DNA from: Micromonospora sp. WMMD1128
Lineage (GTDB): Bacteria > Actinomycetota > Actinomycetes > Mycobacteriales > Micromonosporaceae
DNA: 64,000 nt
Assembly (NCBI RefSeq): GCF_027497235.1
Contig: NZ_CP114902.1
Location: 1,067,501 to 1,131,500 of the forward strand
Direction of reading: 5' to 3'
The stretch's first letter is position 1; the number at the start of each line of letters is the position of its first letter. This document shows positions 34,510 through 42,615 of the stretch, one piece after another. Made by a program: the position numbers and the translations under genes. The notes beneath the pieces are model-generated. The model was not told the origin of the DNA, did not search any database, and was given only the letters and a program-made list of their open reading frames with translations.

Positions 34510-35757
34510 TCAGGCGGTCCGCCGCACCCCGTCGACGACCAGGCCACTGGGCGGCAACGTCGGCATCATGCCGAGGTCGAGCGCGAGATCCTGCGGCGGC
34601 ACCCGGTAGCTCATCGCGCCGGTCAGGTTGGCCACCGCCCGCTTCATCAACTCGATCGTGATCCACTCGCCGGCGCACCGGTGGCCCGCCTGGTGGTCGC
34701 CGCCGCCCTGCGGGACGAAGCCGAACGGGTCGTCCCGCCAGCCGGCGAAGCGTTCCGGGCGGAACCGCTCCGGCTCCGGCCAGAGCCGCGGGTGGTGGTT
34801 CGTGCCGTACAGGTCGAGCAGCACCCGGCGGCCCTGCGGGAACGCGTACCCCTGCCACTCGAACGAGCGGCGCACCCGGGCCGCGGTGACGGCGAAGAAC
34901 GGGTAGTGGCGGCGTACCTCCTGCACGAACTGTTCGGTCGCGGCGTCGTCGCCGCGTACCCGGTCGTGCCAGTGCGGGTGGTCGTGCAGCGCCAGCGCGG
35001 CGAAGACCACGTAACGGTCCACCGCGACCGTGGGGCGGAGCACGTTGAGCAGCTCCACCGCGGCGATCCGGCGGGGCAGCGGCCGGCCCCACTCGTCCCG
35101 GTGCCCGGCGACGACCCGCAGCGCGCTGCCCGAGGGCGCGGGCACCGCGCCGGCGCGTACCTCCTCGATCAGCTCGCCGGCCCACCGTTCGGCCCGGCGC
35201 CGGGCGACCAGGCCGCGCCAGTGCGTCGGGCCCAGCGCGGCCGGTCCCTCGATCATGGCGTGCATCTCGGCGGTCCGGCGGCGCACGTCAGTCCCGGCCA
35301 ACGGCACGCCGGCCCAGGCCCAGATCGCCCGGGTCAGCATCCGGCCCACCTCGTCGTAGAGCACGACCGGGCCGTGCTCCGCCCAGGCCGATATCCGCGC
35401 CTGCCACTCGTCGTCGAAGAGGTCCCCGAGCCGTCGGACGGCGGCCGGTGTCATGATCGACATGAACATCGCCTTGCGGACGCGGTGCGCCGGCCCGTCG
35501 AGGCCCTGCACGCCGCCGACCCCGGTCAGCGTGCGCTGCCCGCGCTTCGGCATGGCGCCACGCCGGACGAACCGTTCCTCGTCGTAGAACAGCTCGGCGG
35601 CCTCCCGGCCGCGTAGGCAGATCGTCGGCTCCAGCAGCAGCCGGGCCTGCACGATGTCGGTGCCGAACCGGTCGCAGCGGGTGCCGACGAAGCGGTAGCC
35701 CTCCCGGCGGAACGCCAGCGTGCTGTCCGGGCTCCGGTCGCTCGGCATGGTGCTCAT
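34510..35757 (-). CDS. Cytochrome P450 of the CYP152 fatty-acid peroxygenase family
   Basis: Predicted 415 aa. The CYP152 features are plain: the I-helix has R241-P242 (NVLRPTVAV) in place of the usual acid/Thr pair, and the heme-ligand loop reads PQGGGDHQAGHRC361AGEWITIEL. In this family the substrate carboxylate, held by the Arg, acts as the acid catalyst, so the enzyme uses hydrogen peroxide to hydroxylate fatty acids and needs no redox partner. The residue matching Gln85 of P450 BS-beta is Q84 (VQGLDG), not His as in OleT, which points to hydroxylation rather than decarboxylation. No signal peptide. ATG 35757 is the start. Confidence 0.93.
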   Translation of the reverse strand: MSTMPSDRSPDSTLAFRREGYRFVGTRCDRFGTDIVQARLLLEPTICLRGREAAELFYDEERFVRRGAMPKRGQRTLTGVGGVQGLDGPAHRVRKAMFMSIMTPAAVRRLGDLFDDEWQARISAWAEHGPVVLYDEVGRMLTRAIWAWAGVPLAGTDVRRRTAEMHAMIEGPAALGPTHWRGLVARRRAERWAGELIEEVRAGAVPAPSGSALRVVAGHRDEWGRPLPRRIAAVELLNVLRPTVAVDRYVVFAALALHDHPHWHDRVRGDDAATEQFVQEVRRHYPFFAVTAARVRRSFEWQGYAFPQGRRVLLDLYGTNHHPRLWPEPERFRPERFAGWRDDPFGFVPQGGGDHQAGHRCAGEWITIELMKRAVANLTGAMSYRVPPQDLALDLGMMPTLPPSGLVVDGVRRTA

Positions 35758-36001
35758 CTCGGCTGCTCCTGACCCGGGTCGACGCGCGGTGCGACGTGTG
35801 CGCTGCCTACCCGGGGCGACGCGGCCGAATCCTCCATTTCACCAGCTCCACCCGGCCGGGGGAGGGGCCAGCCGGGACGGGCGCTGGCCCCTCCCCGGGC
35901 GCGGAAAAGCTGGTTTCCTCGGTGTGCGGATCGGCGGTGACCGGTCCGGCGCTCCGCCGGCGCGACTCCGGCGAGGGCCACCGACGACGGGGAGGGCACG
36001 G

Positions 36002-36391
36002 ATGCGTGACGATCGGGCGACACGACGGCGGCACCGCGACGCGGTGGCCGGGCTGCGCGGCGGCGGTCGCGGGGAGCCGCTGATCGCCGCGCCCCGCCGG
36101 GCCGCGGTCCGGCCACCGCGGTTCTTCACCGTGCACCTCGGCTTCGCGGCTGCCGACGCCACCGTCGCGCGGGAGCTGGCGGTGTCGTACGCGGAAGCGC
36201 TCGGCCTGCTCCGTCCGGAGCTGGCACTCGGCGCGGCGGCGTTGTCCCCGGCCGACGCCTGGCACCGCGCCGAGCGGCTGTTCTGCGGCGCGGTCGGCCC
36301 CGACGGCGAGCGGTGCGCCGACGTGGCCGACCATCCCGGTTTCCACCACGCGCCCGGGCCGGGCGGGCTCGGCTGGGGCGACGGTGACTGA
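36002..36391 (+). CDS. Hypothetical protein
   Basis: Predicted 129 aa, unrecognised. A basic N-terminus of about 45 residues (RATRRRHRDAV) is followed by a small domain with PRFFTVHLGFAAADATVARELAVSYAEALG and a C-terminal part holding two cysteines and several histidines (LFCGAVGPDGERCADVADHPGFHHAPG), which could bind a metal. ATG 36002 follows GGGGAGGGCAC, a good ribosome binding site. A longer reading from 35720 lacks support. The gene converges on the DUF397 gene. Confidence 0.6.
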   Translation: MRDDRATRRRHRDAVAGLRGGGRGEPLIAAPRRAAVRPPRFFTVHLGFAAADATVARELAVSYAEALGLLRPELALGAAALSPADAWHRAERLFCGAVGPDGERCADVADHPGFHHAPGPGGLGWGDGD

Positions 36392-36401
36392 CCTCCGGCG
36401 C

Positions 36402-36620
36402 TCAGTCCAGGTCGAACTCGCCGTCCTGGGCGCCCGCCACGAACGCGTCCCACTCGGCCTGGGTGAAGACCAGGACGGGTCCGTCCGGCTCGGCCGAGTT
36501 GCGCATGCCGATCAGGTCGTCGACGAAGGCCACCTCGACCGCGCCCTCGGACGTGTCGCCCTCCGCCCGCTGCCAGACCGCCCGAGAAAGGTCGAAATCG
36601 CCCTTGGGGTGCTGACCCAT
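36402..36620 (-). CDS. DUF397 domain protein
   Basis: Predicted 72 aa. The family pattern is visible: DLSRAVWQRAEGD, GAVEVAFVDDLIGMRNSAEPDGPVLVFTQAEWDAFVAGAQDGEFD. DUF397 proteins are small acidic proteins that act with XRE-type regulators (the BldB/AbaA-like pairs) in streptomycete-like bacteria, but no XRE gene is next to this one. ATG 36620 follows GGAGGAAC. It diverges from pepN with 66 nt between starts. Confidence 0.88.
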   Translation of the reverse strand: MGQHPKGDFDLSRAVWQRAEGDTSEGAVEVAFVDDLIGMRNSAEPDGPVLVFTQAEWDAFVAGAQDGEFDLD

Positions 36621-36686
36621 CGTTGTTCCTCCATCGCCACGCGTCACGGGAAGGTCCGAGCGGACCTCATCGGGCAGGATAAGCGG

Positions 36687-39203
36687 ATGCCGAGCCTGAC
36701 CCGTGCAGAGGCGACCGCGCGTGGCGCGTCGGTCACGGTCGAGTCCTACCACGTGGACCTCGACCTGACCGGCGACGCCGAGCGGTTCCGCTCCACCACC
36801 ACCATCCGGTTCCGGGCCACCCCCGGCGCCGAGACCTTCGTCGACGTCAAGCCCGTCCGACTCCTGCGGGCCCGCCTCAACGACCGTGACCTCGACCCGG
36901 CCCTGCTGGCGGGCGGTCGGTTGCCGGTCACCGGGCTGGCCGCGACGAACACGCTCACCGTCGAGGCCGAGATGGCCTACTCCAACACCGGCGAGGGGCT
37001 GCACCGCTTCGTCGACCCGGCCGACGGCGAGACCTACCTCTACGCGATGTCCTTCCTGGACGACGGTCCGCGCATCTTCGCCGCGTTCGACCAGCCCGAC
37101 CTGAAGGCCCCGGTGACGCTTGCGGTCACCGCCCCGCCGCAGTGGACGGTGGCGGCCAACGGCCCGCTCGCCGACCGGCCGGCGCCGGGGCGCTGGGAGT
37201 TCGCCGCCACCGCGCCGCTTGCCACCTACTTCGTCTCGCTCGTCGCCGGGCCCTGGCACGTGCGGCGCGCCGAGCACGACGGCATCCCGCTCGGCCTCTA
37301 CTGCCGGCGTTCGCTCGCCGCGCACCTCGACGCCGACGCCGACGAGATCTTCACGATCACCGGGCAGTGCCTCGACCGTTTCCACGAGCTCTTCGCCGAG
37401 CGCTACCCGTTCGGCAAGTACGACCAGGCGTTCGTGCCCGAGTTCAACGCCGGCGCGATGGAGAACCCCGGCCTGGTGACGTTGCGCGACGACTTCGTCT
37501 TCCGCTCCGCGGTCACCGACACCCAGCGCGAGCAGCGCGCCACCACCATCGCGCACGAGATGGCGCACATGTGGTTCGGTGACCTGGTCACCATGCGCTG
37601 GTGGGACGACCTGTGGTTGAACGAGTCGTTCGCGGAATACCTGGGCACCCGGGTCACCGCCGAGGCGACCCGCTTCGACCGCGCGTGGACGACGTTCGCC
37701 AGCCGTCGCAAGGGCTGGGGCTACACCGCCGACCAGCGCCCGTCCACCCACCCGGTGGCGCCCGACGCGGTCGCAGACGCCGCGCAGGCCCTGCTCAACT
37801 TCGACGGCATCTCGTACGCCAAGGGCGCCAGCGTGCTCCGCCAGCTCGTCGCGTGGCTCGGCGACGACGCCTTCCTCGCCGGGCTGAACGCCCACTTCGC
37901 CGCGCACCGGTTCGGCAACGCCACGCTCGCCGACCTGCTGGCGAGCCTCGGCGCGGCCAGCGGTCGTGACCTGGCCGACTGGGCCGAGCGCTGGTTGCGC
38001 CGCGCGCAGGTGAACACGCTGCGGATGGAGACCGCGGTGGGCGCCGACGGCCGGTGGACCGACGTCGCCGTGGTGCAGACCGCGCCGGCGAGTCACCCGG
38101 TGCTCCGGCCGCACCGCATCGGCGTGGCCCACCACACCGCCGAGGGTCCGGCGCGCCGGTTCGAGGTCGCCCTCGACCCGGACGCCGACGGTGGCCGCAC
38201 CCGGGTGCCCGAGTTGGTCGGTCAGCCCGCCACCGGCCTGCTGCTGCCGAACGCCGGCGACCTCACGTTCGCCAAGATCCGGCTCGATCCGCGCTCCGCC
38301 GACGCGGTGCCGACGCTGCTCGCCGGGCTCGACGACCCGCTGGCCCGGGCGCTGCTCTGGGGCGAGGCGCTGGACGCGGTCACCGACGGGGAACGGCCCG
38401 CCGCCGCGCTGGCCGGGCTGATCGCCGCGGCGCTACCGGCCGAGACCGAGGTGACGATCGTCGAGGACGTGCTGCTGCTCAGTCGGCGTCTCATCGACCG
38501 CTACCTCGACCCGCTCGCCCGCGACGCCGCGCTGCTGCGGGTGGCGGGCGCCTGCGAGGCGTTGCTCGCCGACCGGGCCGCCGGTGGGTCGTTGCAGCTC
38601 GCTGCCGCGCGGGGGCTGATCGCCGCCTCCACCGACACCGGGCTGCTGGCCGGTTGGCTGGCCGGCAAGGACGTGCCGCCGGGGCTCGCCGTCGACACCG
38701 ACCTGCGCTGGGCGGTGCTCCGCCGGCTCGTGGTGCTCGGCGCGGCCGGCACGGCGGAGATCGACGCCGAGGCCGCCGCCGACCGCAGCGCCACCGGCGC
38801 CGAGCGGGCCGCCGGCTGCCGGGCCGCGCTGCCCGACCCGGACGCGAAACGGGCCGCCTGGGAGATCATCACCCGCAACACCGAGCTGTCGAACCGGCTG
38901 GTCGAGGCGACCGCCGAGGGCTTCTGGCAGCCCGAGCAGGCGGAGCTGACCGCCGGTTACGTCGCGCGTTACTTCACTGACATGCCGGAGGCGGCGCGGC
39001 TGCGTACCGCCTGGGTGGCCGACTCGGTCACGGTCGGGGCATACCCGCGGTTCGCCGTGGCACAACTCACCCGGGAGTTGGCCGCGGCGCTGCTGGCCCG
39101 CGACGACCTCACGCCCGGCCTGCGCCGCTGGGTCACCGACCTGGACGACGACATGCGTCGGGCGCTCGTGGCCCGGACGGCGGTGGCCGCCGCGGCGGCC
39201 TGA
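36687..39203 (+). CDS. pepN: Aminopeptidase N
   Basis: M1-family zinc aminopeptidase that removes N-terminal residues from peptides. At 838 aa it has the exopeptidase motif GAMEN near residues 255-259, the zinc site H290-EMA-H294 and the third ligand E313 (WLNESFAEY). The C-terminal ERAP1-like helical domain completes it. ATG 36687 follows a CAGGAT hexamer by 6 nt (leaderless type); the frame upstream to 36384 lies over the DUF397 gene and is rejected. A strong terminator follows the stop. Confidence 0.95.
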   Translation: MPSLTRAEATARGASVTVESYHVDLDLTGDAERFRSTTTIRFRATPGAETFVDVKPVRLLRARLNDRDLDPALLAGGRLPVTGLAATNTLTVEAEMAYSNTGEGLHRFVDPADGETYLYAMSFLDDGPRIFAAFDQPDLKAPVTLAVTAPPQWTVAANGPLADRPAPGRWEFAATAPLATYFVSLVAGPWHVRRAEHDGIPLGLYCRRSLAAHLDADADEIFTITGQCLDRFHELFAERYPFGKYDQAFVPEFNAGAMENPGLVTLRDDFVFRSAVTDTQREQRATTIAHEMAHMWFGDLVTMRWWDDLWLNESFAEYLGTRVTAEATRFDRAWTTFASRRKGWGYTADQRPSTHPVAPDAVADAAQALLNFDGISYAKGASVLRQLVAWLGDDAFLAGLNAHFAAHRFGNATLADLLASLGAASGRDLADWAERWLRRAQVNTLRMETAVGADGRWTDVAVVQTAPASHPVLRPHRIGVAHHTAEGPARRFEVALDPDADGGRTRVPELVGQPATGLLLPNAGDLTFAKIRLDPRSADAVPTLLAGLDDPLARALLWGEALDAVTDGERPAAALAGLIAAALPAETEVTIVEDVLLLSRRLIDRYLDPLARDAALLRVAGACEALLADRAAGGSLQLAAARGLIAASTDTGLLAGWLAGKDVPPGLAVDTDLRWAVLRRLVVLGAAGTAEIDAEAAADRSATGAERAAGCRAALPDPDAKRAAWEIITRNTELSNRLVEATAEGFWQPEQAELTAGYVARYFTDMPEAARLRTAWVADSVTVGAYPRFAVAQLTRELAAALLARDDLTPGLRRWVTDLDDDMRRALVARTAVAAAAA

Positions 39204-39206
39204 TCG

Positions 39207-39247
39207 GGAGTCTGCCGGGCGGGTCAGGCGTCCGCCCGGCAGACTCC
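39207..39247 (+). terminator. Terminator after pepN
   Basis: A perfect 16-bp stem (39207-39222 with 39232-39247), 4 nt after the stop. Confidence 0.85.
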
Positions 39248-39277
39248 CCGGTGCCTCCGGCCGGCGTGGGCGCGGCC

Positions 39278-39283
39278 TAGGAT
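39278..39283 (+). promoter_or_regulatory. -10 element of nadD, leaderless type
   Basis: TAGGAT ends 7 nt before the GTG start at 39291. No ribosome binding site precedes the start. Confidence 0.5.
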
Positions 39284-39290
39284 CTACGGA

Positions 39291-39887
39291 GTGGAGGACG
39301 ACATTCGGCGGATCGGCATCATGGGCGGCACGTTCGACCCGATCCACCACGGCCACCTGGTGGCGGCGAGCGAGGTGGCCGACCGGTTCGGCTTGGACGA
39401 GGTGGTCTTCGTGCCGACCGGGCAGCCGTGGCAGAAGGCGGACGAACCGGTCAGTCCGCCCGAGGACCGCTACCTGATGACCGTGATCGCCACCGCCTCC
39501 AACCCCCGCTTCCAGGTGAGCCGCGTCGACATCGACCGCGGCGGTCCCACCTACACCGTCGACACGCTGCGCGATCTGCACGCGGAATTCGGCGCGAAGG
39601 CGCAGCTCTTCTTCATCACCGGCGCGGACGCGCTGGAGCGGATCCTCTCCTGGAAGGATCTGGGCGAGGCGCTCGAGTTGGCCCACTTCATCGGGGTGAC
39701 CCGGCCCGGGTTCGAGTTGTCCGACAAGCACCTCCCGGCGGACTCGGTCAGCCTGGTGCAGGTGCCCGCGATGGCCATCTCCTCCACCGACTGCCGCGCC
39801 CGCGTCGGTCGGGGCGAGCCGGTGTGGTACCTGGTGCCCGACGGTGTGGTGCAGTACATCGCCAAACGGCGGCTCTACCAGCGCTGA
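39291..39887 (+). CDS. nadD: Nicotinate-nucleotide adenylyltransferase
   Basis: Adenylates nicotinate mononucleotide in NAD synthesis. At 198 aa, the nucleotidyltransferase motif [11 protein letters not shown] is at residues 12-22 and the [10 protein letters not shown] motif near the C-terminus. The GTG start follows a TAGGAT element by 7 nt. It is the first gene of the conserved nadD-rsfS-phosphatase cluster; rsfS starts 110 nt later with its own ribosome binding site. Confidence 0.97.
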   Translation: MEDDIRRIGIMGGTFDPIHHGHLVAASEVADRFGLDEVVFVPTGQPWQKADEPVSPPEDRYLMTVIATASNPRFQVSRVDIDRGGPTYTVDTLRDLHAEFGAKAQLFFITGADALERILSWKDLGEALELAHFIGVTRPGFELSDKHLPADSVSLVQVPAMAISSTDCRARVGRGEPVWYLVPDGVVQYIAKRRLYQR

Positions 39888-39997
39888 TCTCGTCCGTTAC
39901 GTCCCCGTTCATGCCTGAAACCGACCAGAACTGGCAAGTCGCCGCATCGGATGGTGTGAGAGGCTTGGTGGGTCGCACGGTTGATCGAAGGAGAACG

Positions 39998-40405
39998 GTG
40001 ACCACCATTCCGGAACGCGCCCACGAGCTGGCGACGGCCGCTGCCCAGGCCGCGGCCGACAAGAAGGCACAGGACATCGTCATCATCGACGTGGGCGACC
40101 AGCTCGCGATCACCGACGCGTTCCTGGTGGCCTCCGCTCCGAACGAGCGGCAGGTCCTCGCCATCGTCGACGCCATCGAGGAGCGCCTGCTGGAGCTGCC
40201 GGAGAAGGCCAAGCCGGTCCGCCGCGAGGGCGAGCGGGGCGGCCGTTGGGTGCTGCTCGACTACGTCGACATCGTGGTGCACGTGCAGCACACCGAGGAG
40301 CGCGAGTTCTACGCGCTCGACCGGCTCTGGAAGGACTGCCCGCAGATCCCGTTCGTGGACCGCGACCTGGCCGACTCGGCCGCCGGCACCGCCACCGCCG
40401 AATGA
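39998..40405 (+). CDS. rsfS: Ribosomal silencing factor RsfS
   Basis: Binds L14 on the 50S subunit and blocks subunit joining in starvation. At 135 aa it has the RsfS pattern VIIDVGDQLAITDAFLVASAPNERQV and GGRWVLLDYVDIVVHVQHTEEREFYALDRLW. GTG 39998 follows GAAGGAGA; the longer open frame upstream overlaps nadD in another frame. The stop overlaps the next start (ATGA at 40402-40405). Confidence 0.96.
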   Translation: MTTIPERAHELATAAAQAAADKKAQDIVIIDVGDQLAITDAFLVASAPNERQVLAIVDAIEERLLELPEKAKPVRREGERGGRWVLLDYVDIVVHVQHTEEREFYALDRLWKDCPQIPFVDRDLADSAAGTATAE

Positions 40406-41031
40406 CCCGCCTGATCATCTGGCGGCACGGCAACACCGACTGGAACGCGCAGAGCCGGGTCCAGGGCCAGACCGACGTGCCGCTCAACGATCTCGGCCGC
40501 GAGCAGGCCCGCGCCGCCGCGCCGGTGCTGGCCGCGCTGCGCCCCGACGCCATCGTCGCCAGCGACCTGCGCCGGGCCGCCGACACGGCCGCCGCGCTCG
40601 CGGCGCTGACCGGACTGCCGGTCCGCTCCGACCCCCGGCTGCGCGAGCGGCACTTCGGCCAGTGGCAGGGATCGGCCCTCACCGAGGTCGCCGAACGGTT
40701 CCCCGACGAGTACGCCCGCTGGCGGGCCGGCGACCCCGACCCCGGCGCCGGCGTCGAGAACCTCGACGACCTCGGCAGACGGCTCGGTGCCGCGTTCCGC
40801 GACGCGGCCGGCCTGGCCGCCGGCGGCACCGTGGTGGTGACCACCCACGGCGGCGGCGCCCGGCAGGGCATCGGTCAGCTCCTCGGCTGGGATCACACCG
40901 TGCTGCGCAGCGTCGGCTCGCTCGCCAACTGCCACTGGACCGAGCTGCGCGAGGACGACGTCCGCGGCTGGCACCTGCGGGCACACAATGTCGGGCTGAT
41001 CACTCAGCCGGCGCTCACCGACGCGGTCTGA
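40402..41031 (+). CDS. Histidine phosphatase family protein
   Basis: Predicted 209 aa. The phosphoglycerate-mutase-like fold has the catalytic RHG motif at the N-terminus (IIWRHGNTDWN), the acid in LRERHFGQWQG, and the second His in TTHGGGARQG. These enzymes move phosphate via a phosphohistidine; the substrate here could be a phosphosugar or a small phospho-metabolite. It overlaps rsfS by 4 nt, so it is translationally coupled to it, an arrangement common in actinobacteria. Confidence 0.92.
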   Translation: MTRLIIWRHGNTDWNAQSRVQGQTDVPLNDLGREQARAAAPVLAALRPDAIVASDLRRAADTAAALAALTGLPVRSDPRLRERHFGQWQGSALTEVAERFPDEYARWRAGDPDPGAGVENLDDLGRRLGAAFRDAAGLAAGGTVVVTTHGGGARQGIGQLLGWDHTVLRSVGSLANCHWTELREDDVRGWHLRAHNVGLITQPALTDAV

Positions 41032-41066
41032 GCCCACCGGCCCCGGCACGCCGCCGCGACATCGGC

Positions 41067-41072
41067 TAGCGT
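41067..41072 (+). promoter_or_regulatory. -10 element of the DegV gene, leaderless type
   Basis: TAGCGT ends 7 nt before ATG 41080. This favours 41080 over the in-frame GTG at 41071, which would overlap the element. Confidence 0.5.
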
Positions 41073-41079
41073 GCCCGTC

Positions 41080-41931
41080 ATGCCCGTAGCGGTCGTCACC
41101 GACTCCACCGCCTACCTGCCCCCCGAACTGGTCCGCGCGCACCGGCTCACCGTCGTCCCGCTCACCGTCGTGCTCAACGGCGCCGAAGGGCTGGAGGGCA
41201 TCGAAACGTTCCCGGCCGACGCCACCCGCGCGTTGAGCGCCAGGCGCGTCTCGGTGAGCACCTCCCGGCCCGCCCCGGAGCAGTTCGCGCGGGTCTACCG
41301 CGCGCTGCTCGCCGACGGCGCCGACGGGGTGGTCTCGGTGCACCTGTCCGCCGAACTCTCCGGCACCGTCGAGGCGGCCCGGCTGGCCGCCGCCGAGGTC
41401 GGCGACGACCGGGTCACGGTGGTCGACAGCCGGTCCACAGGCATGGGCCTGGGGTTCCCGGCGCTCGCCGCCGCCTCGGCCGCCGCCGAGGGCGCGGACC
41501 TGACCGGGGTACGCGCGGCGGCGCTGGACGCGATCGGGCGGACCACCATCTTCTTCTACGTCGACACGCTTGAGTTCCTGCGTCGGGGCGGCCGGATCAA
41601 CGCGGCCGAGGCGCTGCTCGGCACCGCCCTCTCGGTCAAGCCGATCATGCACATGCCGGACGGCGCGATCGTGGTGCGGGACAAGGTCCGCACCGCCGGC
41701 CGGGGCGTGGCACGCCTGGTCGACCTGGCCGTCGAGACGGCCGGTGACGCCGACGTCGACCTCGCGGTGCACCACCTCGCCGTCCCGCAACGCGCTGACG
41801 AACTGTTGACGGCGCTGACCGAGCGGCTGGGTGACCGGCTGCACGACACGTACGTCAGCGAAGCCGGCGCGGTGGTCGCCGCGCACGCCGGCCCCGGACT
41901 GGCAAGCGTGGTCGTCCACCGCCGCCCATGA
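41080..41931 (+). CDS. DegV family fatty-acid-binding protein
   Basis: Predicted 283 aa. The DegV/FakB fold is recognised by VAVVTDSTAYLPPEL at the N-terminus, STSRPAPEQFARVY, VHLSAELSGT, VDSRSTGMGLGF and LEFLRRGGRINAAEALLGTALSVKPI. FakB-type proteins present bound fatty acids to a kinase (FakA) for phosphorylation; no fakA is in the window. ATG 41080 is chosen by the upstream TAGCGT. The sequence of a broken SDR gene begins within 10 bases of its stop. Confidence 0.93.
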   Translation: MPVAVVTDSTAYLPPELVRAHRLTVVPLTVVLNGAEGLEGIETFPADATRALSARRVSVSTSRPAPEQFARVYRALLADGADGVVSVHLSAELSGTVEAARLAAAEVGDDRVTVVDSRSTGMGLGFPALAAASAAAEGADLTGVRAAALDAIGRTTIFFYVDTLEFLRRGGRINAAEALLGTALSVKPIMHMPDGAIVVRDKVRTAGRGVARLVDLAVETAGDADVDLAVHHLAVPQRADELLTALTERLGDRLHDTYVSEAGAVVAAHAGPGLASVVVHRRP

Positions 41932-42193
41932 GCAACGCGCCAACGCGGTCGCGCTCGGCTCGATCCACACCGAGCGGCACGCCGCCTACCTCGCCGGACT
42001 CGATCCGGCCGGGGTGGAGCACGTCGAGTCGGAGCTGGCCCGGCTGCATCCGGTGGGTCGGATCGGGCGTACCGGAGAAGTGGCCGACGTGGTCGCGTTC
42101 CTGCTGTCGGCGGCGGCCTCGTTCGTCACCGGGGTGACGCTGCCGGTCGACGGAGGTCGGGCCGCGCTCGGGCTGGACCCGGAGGCACGCTGA
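41927..42193 (+). pseudogene. Remnant of a short-chain dehydrogenase/reductase (C-terminal part only)
   Basis: About 88 codons of open frame. It reads RANAVALGSIHTERHAAY, then HPVGRIGRTGEVADVVAFLLSAAASFVTGVTLPVDGG, the standard last third of an SDR including the segment after the active site. The Rossmann fold, TGxxxGxG motif and catalytic Ser-Tyr-Lys are missing, and no own start codon or ribosome binding site is present. It begins at the DegV stop. It is probably the leftover of a deleted gene; expression as a stable protein is unlikely. Confidence 0.75.
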
Positions 42194-42332
42194 CCGGCGC
42201 ACGTTCGCCGACATCACGAACAGTTCCCGGCTCGCCATCGCCGGCGCACCGCCCACACCTCGGTGAGGCGGACGAAGAGGCGTAGCGGCAGGGAGTTTCC
42301 GAGATCGGTCATCTGCATTCCGTGACCCGCCG

Positions 42333-42384
42333 GAGATCTTGGTACGAAAGTGCCCCTGGAGGGGCCATTTCGTACCAAGATCTC
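42333..42384. repeat. 52-nt palindrome with GAGATCTTGG arms
   Basis: Perfect 17-bp arms (42333-42349 with 42368-42384), beginning GAGATCTTGGTACGAAA, enclosing a 5-bp GCCCC/GGGGC stem after two mismatched positions and a TGGA loop. It is in a gene-free stretch (42194-42615) that is also less G+C-rich than its surroundings. A 10-bp copy of one arm (CCAAGATCTC) occurs at 47732-47741. Confidence 0.85.
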
Positions 42385-42534
42385 GCTTTGCTTCATAAGC
42401 GAGCATGGCGCGGCACTGCCTACGAACTTGATAGCGTAGACGAGTCGCGACCTGAATTTTTCGTAACCGCGCGGGCATCTCGCCCGAGCCGGCGCGGAGC
42501 GCATCGATAGCACATCGTCGGCATGATCAGGGCG

Positions 42535-42560
42535 TTGTCCACAACCGCAGCCTGTCCACA
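42535..42560 (+). other. Pair of DnaA-box-like sequences upstream of comEA
   Basis: TTGTCCACA (42535-42543) matches the actinobacterial DnaA box, and CTGTCCACA (42552-42560) differs in the first base; both are in the same orientation with starts 17 nt apart. They lie 56 nt upstream of the comEA start. There is no dnaA or dnaN gene here, so this is not the chromosomal origin. Apart from these and the 52-nt palindrome, the gap 42194-42615 shows nothing else recognisable except the promoter at 42602. Confidence 0.6.
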
Positions 42561-42601
42561 GGCGAGGAGTCGCGGACCGGCGCTGGGCGCTGCTGTCGTC
42601 G

Positions 42602-42607
42602 TAGCGT
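42602..42607 (+). promoter_or_regulatory. -10 element of comEA, leaderless type
   Basis: TAGCGT ends 8 nt before the GTG at 42616. This supports 42616 as the comEA start rather than an ATG 93 nt upstream in the same frame. Confidence 0.5.
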
Positions 42608-42615
42608 CCGGAGCC

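Noticed and set aside
34510..35757. OleT-type fatty acid decarboxylase
   Set aside because: The residue matching His85 of OleT is Gln (Q84), the hydroxylase form. Function still needs assay.
42194..42615. Origin of replication at the DnaA boxes
   Set aside because: Only two boxes, no dnaA or dnaN genes nearby and no extended AT-rich unwinding region.
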